NCBI RefSeq assembly: GCF_037126465.1
Contig: NW_026999318.1
Location: forward strand, 2,204,447 to 2,268,446
Source of the DNA: Ornithodoros turicata
Lineage: Eukaryota; Arthropoda; Arachnida; Ixodida; Argasidae
DNA: 64,000 nucleotides
Direction: 5' to 3'
Shown here: positions 21,838 through 32,100 of the stretch, piece by piece
Position numbering within the stretch: the stretch's first letter is position 1
How the letters are laid out: every line of letters starts with the position of its first letter
The notes under the pieces: generated by a model
The model's input: only the letters and a program-made list of their open reading frames with translations
What the model was told of the DNA's origin: nothing
Database searches by the model: none
Made by a program: the position numbers and the translations under genes

Positions 21838-24710
21838 AGATACGGCACGTGCTTCCGGAGGTGTGGCCATTCTCACAGCCGGAACACTTCCCACAAATCT
21901 TGAGGCCATTGCTGTACAGATCTGCACTCACCGTGTAGTGACGGTATGCTCTTTATACCTACCGCTATCCGTCAGGGCCGAGCAGAGACAGCTTGATGAT
22001 CTTATTAATCAGCTCCCATCGCCTTTTCTACTACTGGGAGATTTCAATGCGCATCATTTGCTCTGGGGTTGTTCCAAAGTTGACACCCGAGGCAAAATGT
22101 CTGAGAAATTATTAGCATCCTTGCCAATCTGCCTGCTCAATGCAGGAAACGCTACTCATGTTAATGCTGCTTCGCAGTCCTTTTCAGCCATAGATATTTC
22201 GCTGTGCAGTGCATCTGTATTTCAGGACATTTCATGGACAGTGGACGAAAACCCCCATGGTAGCGATCACTTCCCTGTCGTTTTAGAGATCAATCGACCA
22301 TCAGCTGCTATTAGAACCCGCCCACCTCGTTGGAAGATACAGTTAGCAGACTGGAACCTCTTTAAACAAGAAGCCACACTTTCTATAGAGTCCCTCCTTG
22401 GGCTGAACATTAATGACTCAAATAACTATGTAACAGACACTCTTGTAAAAGCAGCAACCAAGTCCATTCCACAGTCATCAGGTCAACTGCCCAGGCGTTG
22501 CAAGCCTTGGTGGTCAGAGGACTGTGGAAACACACGAAAAGAGCAGAACCGTGCTTGGGGCAAGTTCCAGCGGTATCCAACCCCAGCAAATCTACTGGCG
22601 TTTAAGAGAGCTCGACCAAAAGCTAGGTGGACACGCCGACAAGCAAAGAGTGAATCGTGGAAGTGTTTTGTCTCCTCCTTGAATAGCAATACCTCAACTA
22701 AGGTTGTGTGGGATCGATTAAAGAAAATAAAGGGCAGTTACACAAGCTTCTCTATTCCTCTCTTGGAGAGGAATGGTACGGTGTGCCAAACTTTAGAAGA
22801 ACAGGCAGATGTGTTGGGAGAACACTTCCAGAGCGTTTCTTCCTCCTCTCACTACACCAGGGATTTCTTAAAAGTCAAAGATGATGCTGAGAAATTCAAA
22901 ATTACATATGGTACCAATGACAGACATGCTTTTAATAAACCATTTTGTTTGATGGAGCTGCTGCGTGCTCTGTCGTCTCCAAAACAAACAGCACCAGGGC
23001 CAGATCGAATCACGTACAGCATGTTGCAGCACTTATCGAAAACATCGCTAGAAGGTCTTCTGCACTTTTTCAATTCAGTTTGGAATCAGGGTGAACTCCC
23101 ATCTCGTTGGAAAGTGGCGACAGTCGTTCCACTTTTGAAGCCAGGGAAAGATCCTTTCAACGCATGTAGCTACAGCTTACAGGCCTATAGCCCTTATAAG
23201 GTGGGTAGAAATTCAGCGAACCGGTAGAATGTAGGAAGGGAGTTGCCTCAGGACAGAAGCCGCCGATATTTCGAACAGAGACTGTTCTTCTTCTGGGCAC
23301 CGTCCTCATCATTGGCATGTTATTTAAAGGGTTAGGTGTGACGTGTTTAAAGGTTCATGCGAATTGTGGGTCAACAGCCCGGAGGGAAGAAAGGTTCCGT
23401 ACGGGCTTCTACGGCCGGAGTGAATGGCTGCTTTGTTAGAGTGTGGAGAGGATTGTTGGAGGGGACAACGTTCACATAATCCCCTCCACACTCTAACAAA
23501 GCAGCCATTCACTCCGGCCGTAGAAGCCCGTACGGAACCTTTCTTCCCTCCGGGCTGTTGACCCACAATTCGCATGAACCTTTAAACACGTCACACCTAA
23601 CCCTTTAAATACCATGCCAATGATGAGGACGGTGCCCAGAAGAAGAACAGTCTCTGTTCGAAATATCGGCGGCTTCTGTCCTGAGGCAACTCCCTTCCTA
23701 TAGCCCTTACAAGTTGTTTAGGCAAAACCTTCGAGCGCATGGTTAACTACCGCCTGATGTACTTCCTCGAAGAAAATGGATGTCTCGACAGGTATCAGTG
23801 CGGATTTAGAGCCGCCCACTCAACCACTGATCATCTGCTGCGGCTGGAAACTGTCATCAGGGAAGCGTTTGTCAGAAAACAGCATTGTATTTCCATGTTT
23901 TTCGATCTTCAAAAAGCGTACGATACAGCATGGCGATATGGTATCGTTCGTGACTTGTACAATTTCGGTGTACTCGGTCGTATGCTCCGCTGCATCGCAA
24001 ATTTTCTACAGGACATAACTTTTAGAGTCCAGTTGGGCACATCACTCTCTCGTTCTTTTACACAGGAGAACGGTGTGCCACAGGGTTCCGTTCTGAGTGT
24101 CACACTCTTCATAGTCAAAATGAACTCTATTGTGCACGCTATTCCGCCATCCGTCATGTACTCACTATACGTTGACGATGTTCAGATATCTTGTTCGTCT
24201 ACAAGCATTTCAAGATGTGAGAGACAACTCCAGCTCTGTGTGAACAAATTAGCAAAATGGTCATCTGAGAATGGGTTTAATTTTTCACCTGAGAAAACGG
24301 TTTGCGTACCCTTCTCAAGAGTAAGGGGTATGTTTCCTGAGCCAGAATTTAAATTGAATGGCCAAGATATTACGGTCAAATCTGAGCATAAATTCCTGGG
24401 TATACTTTTTGACCGCAAGCTCACTTTCAACCCTCACATAAGGAACCTAAAAAGTAAATGTGGGAAATCGCTGAACATTCTGAAAATCTTGTCACATAGA
24501 TCCTGGGGTGCAGACCGTGAGGTTCTGCGTCGCATCTACACATCTTGCATCCGTTCCAAGCTTGACTATGGATCTGTCGTGTACGGCTCTGCACGAAAGT
24601 CCATCTTGAAAGCTGTAGACCCTGTCCACCACCAGGGACTGCGACTGGTCTTGGGAGCGTTTCGCACATCGCCGGTCGAGAGTGGAGTGCAACGAGTGGT
24701 CATTAGAAAG
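21838..24710 (+). pseudogene. ORF2 of LINE A1, remainder (APE and reverse transcriptase)
   Basis: After the repeated AGATACGGCACGT the endonuclease resumes: LLGDFNAHHLLWGCSKVDTRG, then SDHFPVVLEI. The polymerase follows: APGPDRITYSMLQHLS, VVPLLKPGKDPF, then the fold-back insertion at 23197. From 23701 it continues with GKTFERMVNYRLMYFL, YQCGFRAAHSTTDHLL, FFDLQKAYDTAW (motif A), QGSVLSVTLF and YVDDVQIS (motif C). It ends at 24710 before the RNase H domain. The frame is otherwise largely open. Confidence 0.85.
23197..23700. mobile_element. fold-back element inserted in LINE A1 ORF2
   Basis: Flanked by CCTATAGCCCTTA at 23184-23196 and 23697-23709. A ~35-base unpaired leader (to 23231) is followed by arms at 23232-23455 and 23484-23700 that are near-perfect complements (for example CAGCCATTCACTCCGGCCGT). 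It interrupts the polymerase between VVPLLKPGKDPF and GKTFERMV. No coding capacity. Confidence 0.88.
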
Positions 24711-24964
24711 GCCCCGCAGGGGGCACCGGCTTCGGCTGGTGTTTGGTGAGTGGCGCCACCACGGACCCCAGCCCCCAGTCCCAATGTGTTAACCGTACCG
24801 TGCCGAGGGGATTTAAGGTGAAGGGTGGAAACCTTGAACGGTGGCGGTAGGGGTCTTGGTCAAACCCCGGCCGATGGGTTTTCTTTAAAACTCCGGGACC
24901 CTCCCACATGAATGAATGTGAAGTGTGGGTGACCATCTGGAACATTCGTTTACTTAAACTTTAT

Positions 24965-26071
24965 ATGGGTAAAAATTCTATTCCTTCCTCGATCGCGGGC
25001 GGAAAGCGCCCGCGGACCGAAGTTTTCAAGCAGGCGTTTGACGCCTTTCAAACTAAATACATTGTTGTAAGCAGTGTGAACACAGAGACTGAAAAAAACA
25101 CTCCACTCGGGAAAATGTCACCGTTCTTCATCGAAAAGGCGGTGGCATCTCTGTCAAAGAACGTGAAAGAAATCAAGCGCCTTAGATCAGGTGACTTACT
25201 GCTGCAGTGCACTTCTGAAGCCGACTGCGAGCGTATACTGAACACACAGGAGATGCACGGGATCAAAATACCAGCAACCTTGTATAGGACCCTTAATACC
25301 TGCCGTGGTGTCGTGTCACTAGCAGAACTCATTGACGTTCCATCAGAAGAGATACTGGAAAATCTAAAAAGCCAAAAAGTGATTGATGTCAGGAAAATAA
25401 AAATCCGGAAAAACAACGAGTATATAATCACGCGCAACACAATCCTCACGTTCGACTGTCCGACTTTACCAGAAAGGCTGAAGGTAGGGTATCTGACCGC
25501 AGAGGTGCGGCCATATATCCCTAATCCACTCAGATGCTTCAAGTGTAACCGCTTTGGCCATCCTTCCGATGCTTGCAGAGGTTCTGCGTGCTGTGCCCGC
25601 TGCAGCAAGCAGGACCACGACTCTAAGGAGTGCAGAGGGCCGGATCACTGCGTCAACTGCGCGGGTGACCACCCTTCGTACACTAGGTCTTGTCCAAAGT
25701 GGAAGTTCGAGAAAGAGGTGATGCACATCAAAGTCACACAGAAACTAAGTTATCCAGAAGCCAGGAAGAAGGCATCTCCGTTCCCGTTCCAGAAATCCTT
25801 TTCATCTGTTGTTAAAGAGAAACCAGGGATGATGTCATGTGCAACACAGACAGAGAATACCATACAAAGTGAAGTAACATGTACAACTCTTTCTCAAACA
25901 CCAACTCCTGTAGCAGTAACCACAGTTTCGCAATCCTCTTCCGCGGCGTCATTTTCACAGACGCCGCCTTCGTCATCGCAAACTGTGGAGGCAAGCTCCA
26001 TGGAATGCGATGACGACACGAGCTCGCAGCTCTTTTACGAGCGTGAGCTCACAAACACAAAGGAAGCCTAA
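24965..26071 (+). CDS. family B LINE ORF1 protein, intact (~368 aa)
   Basis: The Met at 24965 (MGKNSIPSSIAGGKRPRTEV) is preferred because its basic start resembles other copies; an in-frame Met at 24908 also exists. TPLGKMSPFFIEKAVASLSK and IKRLRSGDLLLQ form the conserved ORF1 block. Three CCHC knuckles follow (CFKCNRFGHPSDAC, CARCSKQDHDSKEC, CVNCAGDHPSYTRSC). The C-terminal third is serine/threonine/glutamine-rich with MECDDDTSSQ. RNA binding role by family. Confidence 0.87.
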   Translation: MGKNSIPSSIAGGKRPRTEVFKQAFDAFQTKYIVVSSVNTETEKNTPLGKMSPFFIEKAVASLSKNVKEIKRLRSGDLLLQCTSEADCERILNTQEMHGIKIPATLYRTLNTCRGVVSLAELIDVPSEEILENLKSQKVIDVRKIKIRKNNEYIITRNTILTFDCPTLPERLKVGYLTAEVRPYIPNPLRCFKCNRFGHPSDACRGSACCARCSKQDHDSKECRGPDHCVNCAGDHPSYTRSCPKWKFEKEVMHIKVTQKLSYPEARKKASPFPFQKSFSSVVKEKPGMMSCATQTENTIQSEVTCTTLSQTPTPVAVTTVSQSSSAASFSQTPPSSSQTVEASSMECDDDTSSQLFYERELTNTKEA

Positions 26072-26257
26072 GAGCAGTATGTCGGGGAGCGGCTCACTCC
26101 CCGATATATCACCTAAGGAACTTGCGGCTGCTCGGAAGAAAACTCCGAGGTAGCCCATAATGCCCCCAAAGAAGAAATAATGAAAGGTTCTTTACACAGT
26201 ACACTCTTTCCAATGACGAAGACGCCTCTTGTGCACACCTTTTTCATTTTCTATACT

Positions 26258-29200
26258 ATGGCGATCCTTCAGTGGAATTGTCGAGGGCTTCTCACTAATC
26301 TTGATGATGTCAATGATCTTTCGGACAGGTATGATACACTCTGTTTTGCACTACAAGAGACTTATCTTAATCCACAACAGATACATACACTACGGAGATG
26401 GAACTTGTTCCGAAACGATCGGGTTGATGCAACACGTACATCTGGAGGTGTTGCTATCCTTACACCAATAACCCTTCCTACAAAGCACCTTCCACTGAAA
26501 ACAGCACTTGAGGCAGTTGCCGTTCAAATATGTCTTCAGGGGGTCATAACTGTATGTTCCTTATACCTACCGCCATCAGCTGTGGTAGACCAGAACACAC
26601 TGGAAACTTTAATTGACGAGCTCCCACCGCCTTTCCTCTTACTGGGAGATTTTAATGCCCATAACTGTTTATGGGGAAGCTCGAGAGTCGACAGGCGAGG
26701 AAAAATGTTGGAAAAGATATTACTTTCTAGAGCTATCTGTCTTCTTAACAAAGGAAGTCCCACTTATGTAAGTAGCGCTAGTCAGTCTTTCTCCGCTATC
26801 GACCTCTCTTTGTGCAGCCCATCAGTGTTTCAAAGCATTGACTGGGCAGTGGACCAGAATCCTCGGGGTAGCGATCATTTTCCTGTAGTTCTGAAAGTGC
26901 ATAATGCCCCAACCACCCTAGGTACACGTCCACGTCGGTGGAAACTGTCACAGGCTGATTGGAATCTCTTCAAGGAAGAAGCCAATCTCCTAACACCATC
27001 TTTCCAAGGGTTAAGTATAGAATATGTCAATAATCTTATTACGGACACCATTATAAATGCTGCTCAACAGTCCATCCCACAAACATCCGGTCGCCTCCCT
27101 CAGCGCTCCAAGCCTTGGTGGACAAGCGACTGCGAGACTACACGCAAAGAACAAAATCGGGCGTGGGGTGTGTTTCGAAGGCACCCCACCACACCAAACT
27201 TAGTCGCATTCAGGAAGGCACGTGCAAAAGCACGCTGGACACGAAGACAGGCAAAAAAGAATATTGGAAAAGTTTTGTATCTTCTTTGAATTGTAACACT
27301 CCTTCAAAACTTATATGGGACAGGCTAAGGAAAATCAAAGGAGACTACACAAGTTTCTCTGTCCCATTACTGCAGGTAAATGGCGGAGTTTGTCAGAATT
27401 TGGAAGAGCAGGCCAATGCCCTTGGGGAACATATGCAACATGTATCCAGCTCAGCTCACTATAGCAGGGATTTTTTGAAAATAAAATCATCTGCTAAGAA
27501 ACAGACTATTCCAAGTGAGGTCGGTGACAAGTAGCCATACAATTCACTCTTTACAATGACTGAGCTACAAAGGGCTCTGTCATCCAGAAAAGTTACAGCC
27601 TCAGGTCCTGATCGCATTACCTACTCCATGATCCAGCATTTATCATCCACATCTTTAGAATCCCTTCTTGATTTCTTTAATCTTGTCTGGCGAGAGGGTT
27701 GTCTTCCGTCTGGCTGGAAGGTGGCAACCGTTGTCCCATTGTTAAAACCTGGGAAAGACTGCACAAACCCCTCCAGTTATCGACCCATAGCACTCACAAG
27801 TTGCCTAGGGAAAACTTTTGAGCGTATGGTTAATGATCGCCTGATGTATTTCCTTGAGGAAAATAAATGCCTAGATAAATTCCAGAGTGGCTTCAAAGCT
27901 GCGTGCTCGACAACAGATCATCTGTTGCGGCTGGAGACTGCCATCAGGGAAGCATTTGTCCGAAGGCAGCATTGTGTGTCCGTATTTTTCGACATTGAAA
28001 AGGCCTATGATACCGCCTGGAGGTATGGTATTCTGCAGGATCTGCACACTCTGGGAATAAGCGGCCGCATGTTTCGCTGTATTGCCAATTTCCTTCAAGG
28101 ACGATTATTCCGGGTCCCGGTTGGATCGACACCTTCTCGCCCATTCATACAAGAGAATGGTGTACCTCAAGGATCCGTCCTAAGTGTAACTCTATTCATC
28201 GTAAAGATGAACTCTATAGCAAGTGCCATTCCTCCTTCAGTCAGGTATTCACTCTATGTAGATGATGTTCAGATTTCTTATTCCTCTTCCAGCGTTGCTA
28301 GGTGCGAACGTCAACTCCAACTCACAATAAACAAGTTGGTCAAATGGTCGCACGAAAATGGTTTCAAGTTTTCTCCGGAAAAGACAGTATGCGTCTCTTG
28401 CTCTAGGATACGGGGAGTGTTTCCCGAACCAACACTTAAAATGGGCAGCCACGACATTAACGTAAAGGCTGAGCATAAATTCCTTTGACTTATATTTGAC
28501 CGGAAATTGACTTTTCTTCCTCACCTCAAACACCTCAAGGTAAAGGCCATTAAATCTCTAAATCTTCTGAAGGTGCTTTCTCACCGGTCCTGGAGAGCAG
28601 ATCGTGACACACTCAAGAAGATCTACGTCTCCACTGTTCTTTCCAAATTGGATTATGGGTGTGCTGTGTATGGTTCAGCACGGCCATCTAAACTCAAAAT
28701 CCTCGATCCAATACACCACCAAGGACTGCGTTTAGTACTCGGAGCATTCAGAACTTCTCCGATACAAAGTCTATACATAGAAGCGAATCAGTGGTCTTTA
28801 GAGAGACGTAGGTTTTACCTCGCTGCTTCATATGCACTTAGAATCAGGGGTCACCCCGAGAACCCAGCATATCAATGTGTGAAAGATACACAATTCAGAC
28901 AGCACTTCTTGAACAGACCTTCAGCTGTGCCTTCTTTTAGCGTTAGAATGTCACAAGCAGTCGAACACTATGGCTTTCCAGAAGGCTCTATGATTCTTGA
29001 GACAACTAAGAAAATCTCTCCATGGCAGCCCCATCCAAAATGCAACGTATCCCTTCCCAGATACAACAAGCGTGATACTGCTAACACTGTACTCCAGCAG
29101 GAATTTGAGGTGTTAAAGGATAGCTTTGGCAGCCATGTAGAGTTGTACACTGATGGCTCAAAGACCGTTTCTGGGGTATCGTGCGCTATGGTCACTGGCA

Positions 29201-29964
29201 CAGTTACAAGGTCACATCGCTTGAAAGTCACCATGTCTGTTTTCACAGCAGAAGTGTATGCCATCATTTTAGCCCTCAATTATATTTTACAAAATCGTAT
29301 CAAATCATCGATCATATACACAGATTCTTTGAGTTCCTTACAGACTATCTGTAGCATTCATAGCACAAAAGATCCTATAGTTCATCGTGCAAGGAGCCTA
29401 GCAAACACTATAGCTAACAGGGCTTATCGGTTACTGTTCTGCTGGGTGCCCAGCCATGTTGGGATACCCAGAAACGAAAAGGCCGATCGAGCAGCTGCGG
29501 CTGCCCCAACAAAAGATATAACGCCATTCGACATTCCATCAAAAGATCTCAGGCTATGTTTAAAAAGCACCATTAGCAGACACTGGCAAAGCTTTTGGGA
29601 CCAACAGATAAGTAACAAATTACACACTATAAAACCTAAGATAGGTCCTCCTCCATCTACATCCAATCGACTGTATGAGGTGCTATTTTGTCGGCTCCGC
29701 TTGGGGCACACCTACTTAACACATGGATATCTCCTACGTGAAGAAGACCCTCCTGAATGCAGTCACTGTGGGGAACTTCTCTCAACCCGCCATATACTCA
29801 TTGTATGCCCAGCATATCAGCATCTTCGTGAAAGGCATTTTGTTTTATTCTATAGAAACTTCTTACCACTCCACCCGGCGCTTTTGCTGGGCGATGAAAG
29901 TTTCGTACCTTTTGAAAAGATCTATATGTTTTTTAGAGATACCGGGTTTTTAAAGGATCTGTGA
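26258..29964 (+). pseudogene. family B LINE ORF2: APE, reverse transcriptase, RNase H, CCHC
   Basis: Met at 26258 (MAILQWNCRGLL). APE: ALQETYLNP, LLGDFNAHNCLWGSSRVDRR, SDHFPVVLKV. A frameshift at ~27255 lies in a run of A. Polymerase: SGPDRITYSMIQHLSS, FFDIEKAYDTAW, QGSVLSVTLF, YVDDVQIS. RNase H: ELYTDGSKTVSGVSCAMV, IIYTDSLSSLQTI, CWVPSHVGIPRNEKADRAAA. C-terminal CSHCGELLSTRHILIVCP. In-frame stops at 27532 and 28486. With only three lesions in ~3.7 kb this is a fairly young copy. Confidence 0.9.
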
Positions 29965-30042
29965 TTTTAATTACTAACCCAGCACTCAACACTGTTTTAG
30001 TAAATACACAAATTTTACACAGATAAAACTTACACTGGTATT

Positions 30043-30097
30043 TGGCGCATTATGGCCTTAGTAGCTAATGCGCCAGAAAAACCCAAATCAAATCAAA
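30043..30097 (+). promoter_or_regulatory. 3' terminal stem-loop of family B LINE
   Basis: TGGCGCATTA (30043-30052) and TAATGCGCCA (30066-30075) are perfect 10-bp complements with a 13-base loop, followed by the pentamer tail AAATCAAATCAAA. The 39-bp micro-insertion at 468-506 contains the distal half of this structure plus the tail. Confidence 0.65.
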
Positions 30098-30785
30098 CCT
30101 TGACCAGTACCAGTGTGGGTTCAGATCCTCCCGTTCTACCTCAGATCACCTCCTGCGCTTAGAAACTACCATAAGAGAAACATTTATAAAGAGGCAACAC
30201 TGTGTTTCCATATTTTTCGATCTCGAAAAAGCCTACGATACAACCTGGCGATACGGCATTCTAAGGGACCTGCACTCCTTGGGAGTACGAGGCCGGTTGT
30301 TCCGTTGTATCTCCAACTTCCTTCAAGGACGTATGTTCAGAGTCCAACTGGGAGCTATACTATCTCGCCCATTCGTGCAGGAGAACAGGGTCCCACAAGG
30401 CTCCGTTCTCAGCGTTACACTGTTCATAGTGAAAGTGAATTCCGTTGCAAGCGTTATGCCGCCATCAGTCAAGTATACCTTGTACGTTGATGATTTGCAA
30501 ATGTCCTGCTCAGCTTCAAGTCTTGCTGTTTGTGAGCGACAGCTTCAACTGACTCTTAACAAGTTAGACAGGTGGTCGTGTGAAAACGGCTTTAAGTTTT
30601 CACCGAGCAAGACGGTCTGTATTCATTTTACAAGAATTAGGGATGCATTGCCAGAACCCACACTCAAAATGAGTGGTCAGGATATTGCCGTTCGTAATGA
30701 ACACAAGTTCCTGGGAGTAACTTTTGATAGAACGCTCACCTTCTCAGCGCATATCGAAAACTTAAAAGCGAAAGGCCTCAAGTCT
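30098..30785 (+). pseudogene. LINE reverse transcriptase fragment (family A/B-like)
   Basis: Begins inside the polymerase at YQCGF (30105) and runs through RSTSDHLLRLETTIRETFIK, FFDLEKAYDTTW, GVRGRLFRCISNFLQG, QGSVLSVTLF and YVDDLQMS to FLGVTFDRTLTF and KGLKSLK at 30785. The first part is in a different frame from the rest. Cut at TTTAAA where a new sequence starts. Confidence 0.85.
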
Positions 30786-30789
30786 TTAA

Positions 30790-31955
30790 AGGGACAGTCG
30801 CATTCTCCGAGGTCAATTTCGAAACTAATGCGAATTCTAATTCCTTGCCGACCACTGAAATGGGCCCGAAAATACCATTTCGATCCGCGGCGTACTTTTC
30901 GCGCAATCCAATGAAAGAGGAACCGGAATCCTTTCGCCCTCGCTCTCTAAAAGTGGGAGCAAACGTCACACGGATAAGGCCAATCAGCGCGCGCCCTGGT
31001 CGAATGCGAGCCGCGCGCTTGTTTGGCGATCGCGAAGCGAAGGGAGCGAACATGGAGTCGGAAAACGAGAGTGATGTTTCTCTGCCTGGGGGGAATTCTG
31101 ACGAACATGTTAGCGGTAGCAGCGACGAGTTAATGCTGGATGATGACCCATACTCTACGGACCCAATGCCTCTGGAACCCGCCGACCATCCACGAGATGT
31201 GGCTACGGCTAACCCGCGGGGTGACATTTTTAGGTGACGTATCTCTTTGCATGGTTGCCGTCGGATGTGCGAAACAGTTTAGAATGTTGAAATCGCCAGG
31301 TGTCTGTGTGGAGTGTGCGACCCACGGGAGCCCGACGAGCGCCTGTGTTGCCATTCTGTTGCCAGGGTGGTAGGAATGTGCAACAGTGCCGCCGTGCAGT
31401 GCACAACACAACACCCATTACTCAGGGACATGCCTCCGTAGAGAACTTCTAGTGGTGTACGCGCCTCAATTCTGCCGCTATGATCAATATTTTAGGCGAC
31501 TCAATCCCGAGGACCACAGGTAAGCCTGCTGCAGTGCTCTTCCGTTTGCTATATGGTTAGAGTAAGACAGATATCCCACATTGGACACGCTCCGATCTAA
31601 CCCTGGGAACGAGGCTTTGACGGAAGTGAGCACAGTCTCGAAGAACTGCGGAGGGGGGGATACCCCCCCCCCCGCGCGTGTAATGTGTACTGACGTAACC
31701 TAACCTCACTAAGGAATCTGCAAATTACAGCGCAATTTATCACTAGCGTACGCGCGACATCCGGTTAGCCTTGTTCCCAGGAGGGGGGTCCGATACGGGA
31801 ATTTTGCAATTTTGATATGATTACGACCGTAATGATTTTTTCGGTTTAAATGACCCCCATCAAGATTATGAAGGGTAAACTCGGGTGCTAGTCGGGTGTT
31901 GTTGGTAACGCAAATTGTCGCACCTAAAGTGGACAAGGGCTGTATACAAAAGGGC
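30790..31955 (+). mobile_element. probable TTAA-target transposon end with coding fragment
   Basis: At 30786-30789 TTAA ends the LINE fragment and a new sequence starts AGGGACAGTCGCATTCTCC. An acidic frame with a Met at ~31051 (MESENESDVSLPGGNSDEHV) and a P2X7-type exon follow. The opposite end was not found. A TTAA boundary would fit a Kolobok- or piggyBac-type element, but this is inference. 31520-31955 has intron-like and simple sequence with nothing else recognised. Confidence 0.4.
31290..31519 (+). pseudogene. P2X7-type C-terminal domain exon, frameshifted
   Basis: A plausible acceptor (CGCCAG at 31300) leads into CGVCDPREPDERLCCHSVA, then CTTQHPLLRDM. A one-base shift leads to CLRRELLVVYAPQFCRYDQY and NPEDHR, ending at a donor (CAG|GTAAG, exon end 31519). 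The C..C, CC, C(I/T)T-HP, CL...L, Y pattern is that of the zinc-binding cytosolic domain of P2X7, which in many invertebrates occurs in stand-alone repeat-associated genes. Function here is unknown. Confidence 0.65.
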
Positions 31956-31985
31956 AGTAGTATAGACATAGACTGTATAATTTTG

Positions 31986-32033
31986 GAGCGGCATAAGAAC
32001 CGAGCGGCATAAGAACCGAGCGGCACAAGAACC
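31986..32033. repeat. terminal 16-bp tandem repeat, left (3 units)
   Basis: Three units of GAGCGGCATAAGAACC (third with one change). The right arm has four units at 43891-43954, so the arms differ by one unit. Confidence 0.9.
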
Positions 32034-32100
32034 GAGCGCTATAACGGCATCTTTTTTCTAATCCAAGATGGCCGATTCTAAGCCAACACAAGCCAAATCC

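Larger units (their letters stand above)
11100..24710 (+). mobile_element. family A LINE copy A1 (I-clade-like), split by three later insertions
   Basis: This starts with the family leader CCCGGCGTCGGGAACTTGGC. ORF1 is at 11601-12833 and ORF2 starts at 12925. It is interrupted at 13113/21838 by LINE copy A2 (13-bp duplication AGATACGGCACGT) and at 23197-23700 by a fold-back element, and stops at 24710 where the family B LINE begins. The C-terminal RNase H region is therefore absent. Joining across A2 gives the uninterrupted APE sequence DRTDTARASGGVAIL. Confidence 0.85.
24711..30097 (+). mobile_element. family B LINE (I-clade-like), nearly full length
   Basis: Starts GGCCCCGCAGGGGGCACCGG and ends with a stem-loop and the tail AAATCAAATCAAA. 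It has a leader of ~250 bp, ORF1 (24965-26071) and ORF2 (26258-29964) with one frameshift and two stops. It abuts LINE A1 on the left, but the right flank is a different LINE fragment and there is no target duplication, so one flank was lost after insertion. Confidence 0.88.

Noticed and set aside
30845..31237. 130-codon frame as a complete gene
   Set aside because: Only its acidic C-terminal part from ~31051 looks protein-like, and it lacks a recognised domain; kept only as possible N-terminus of the P2X7-type fragment.
31935..31955. AAGGGC at 31935 as an alternative target copy
   Set aside because: The copy at 31950-31955 is the one directly adjoining the inverted terminus; the earlier one is separated from it and not mirrored on the right.
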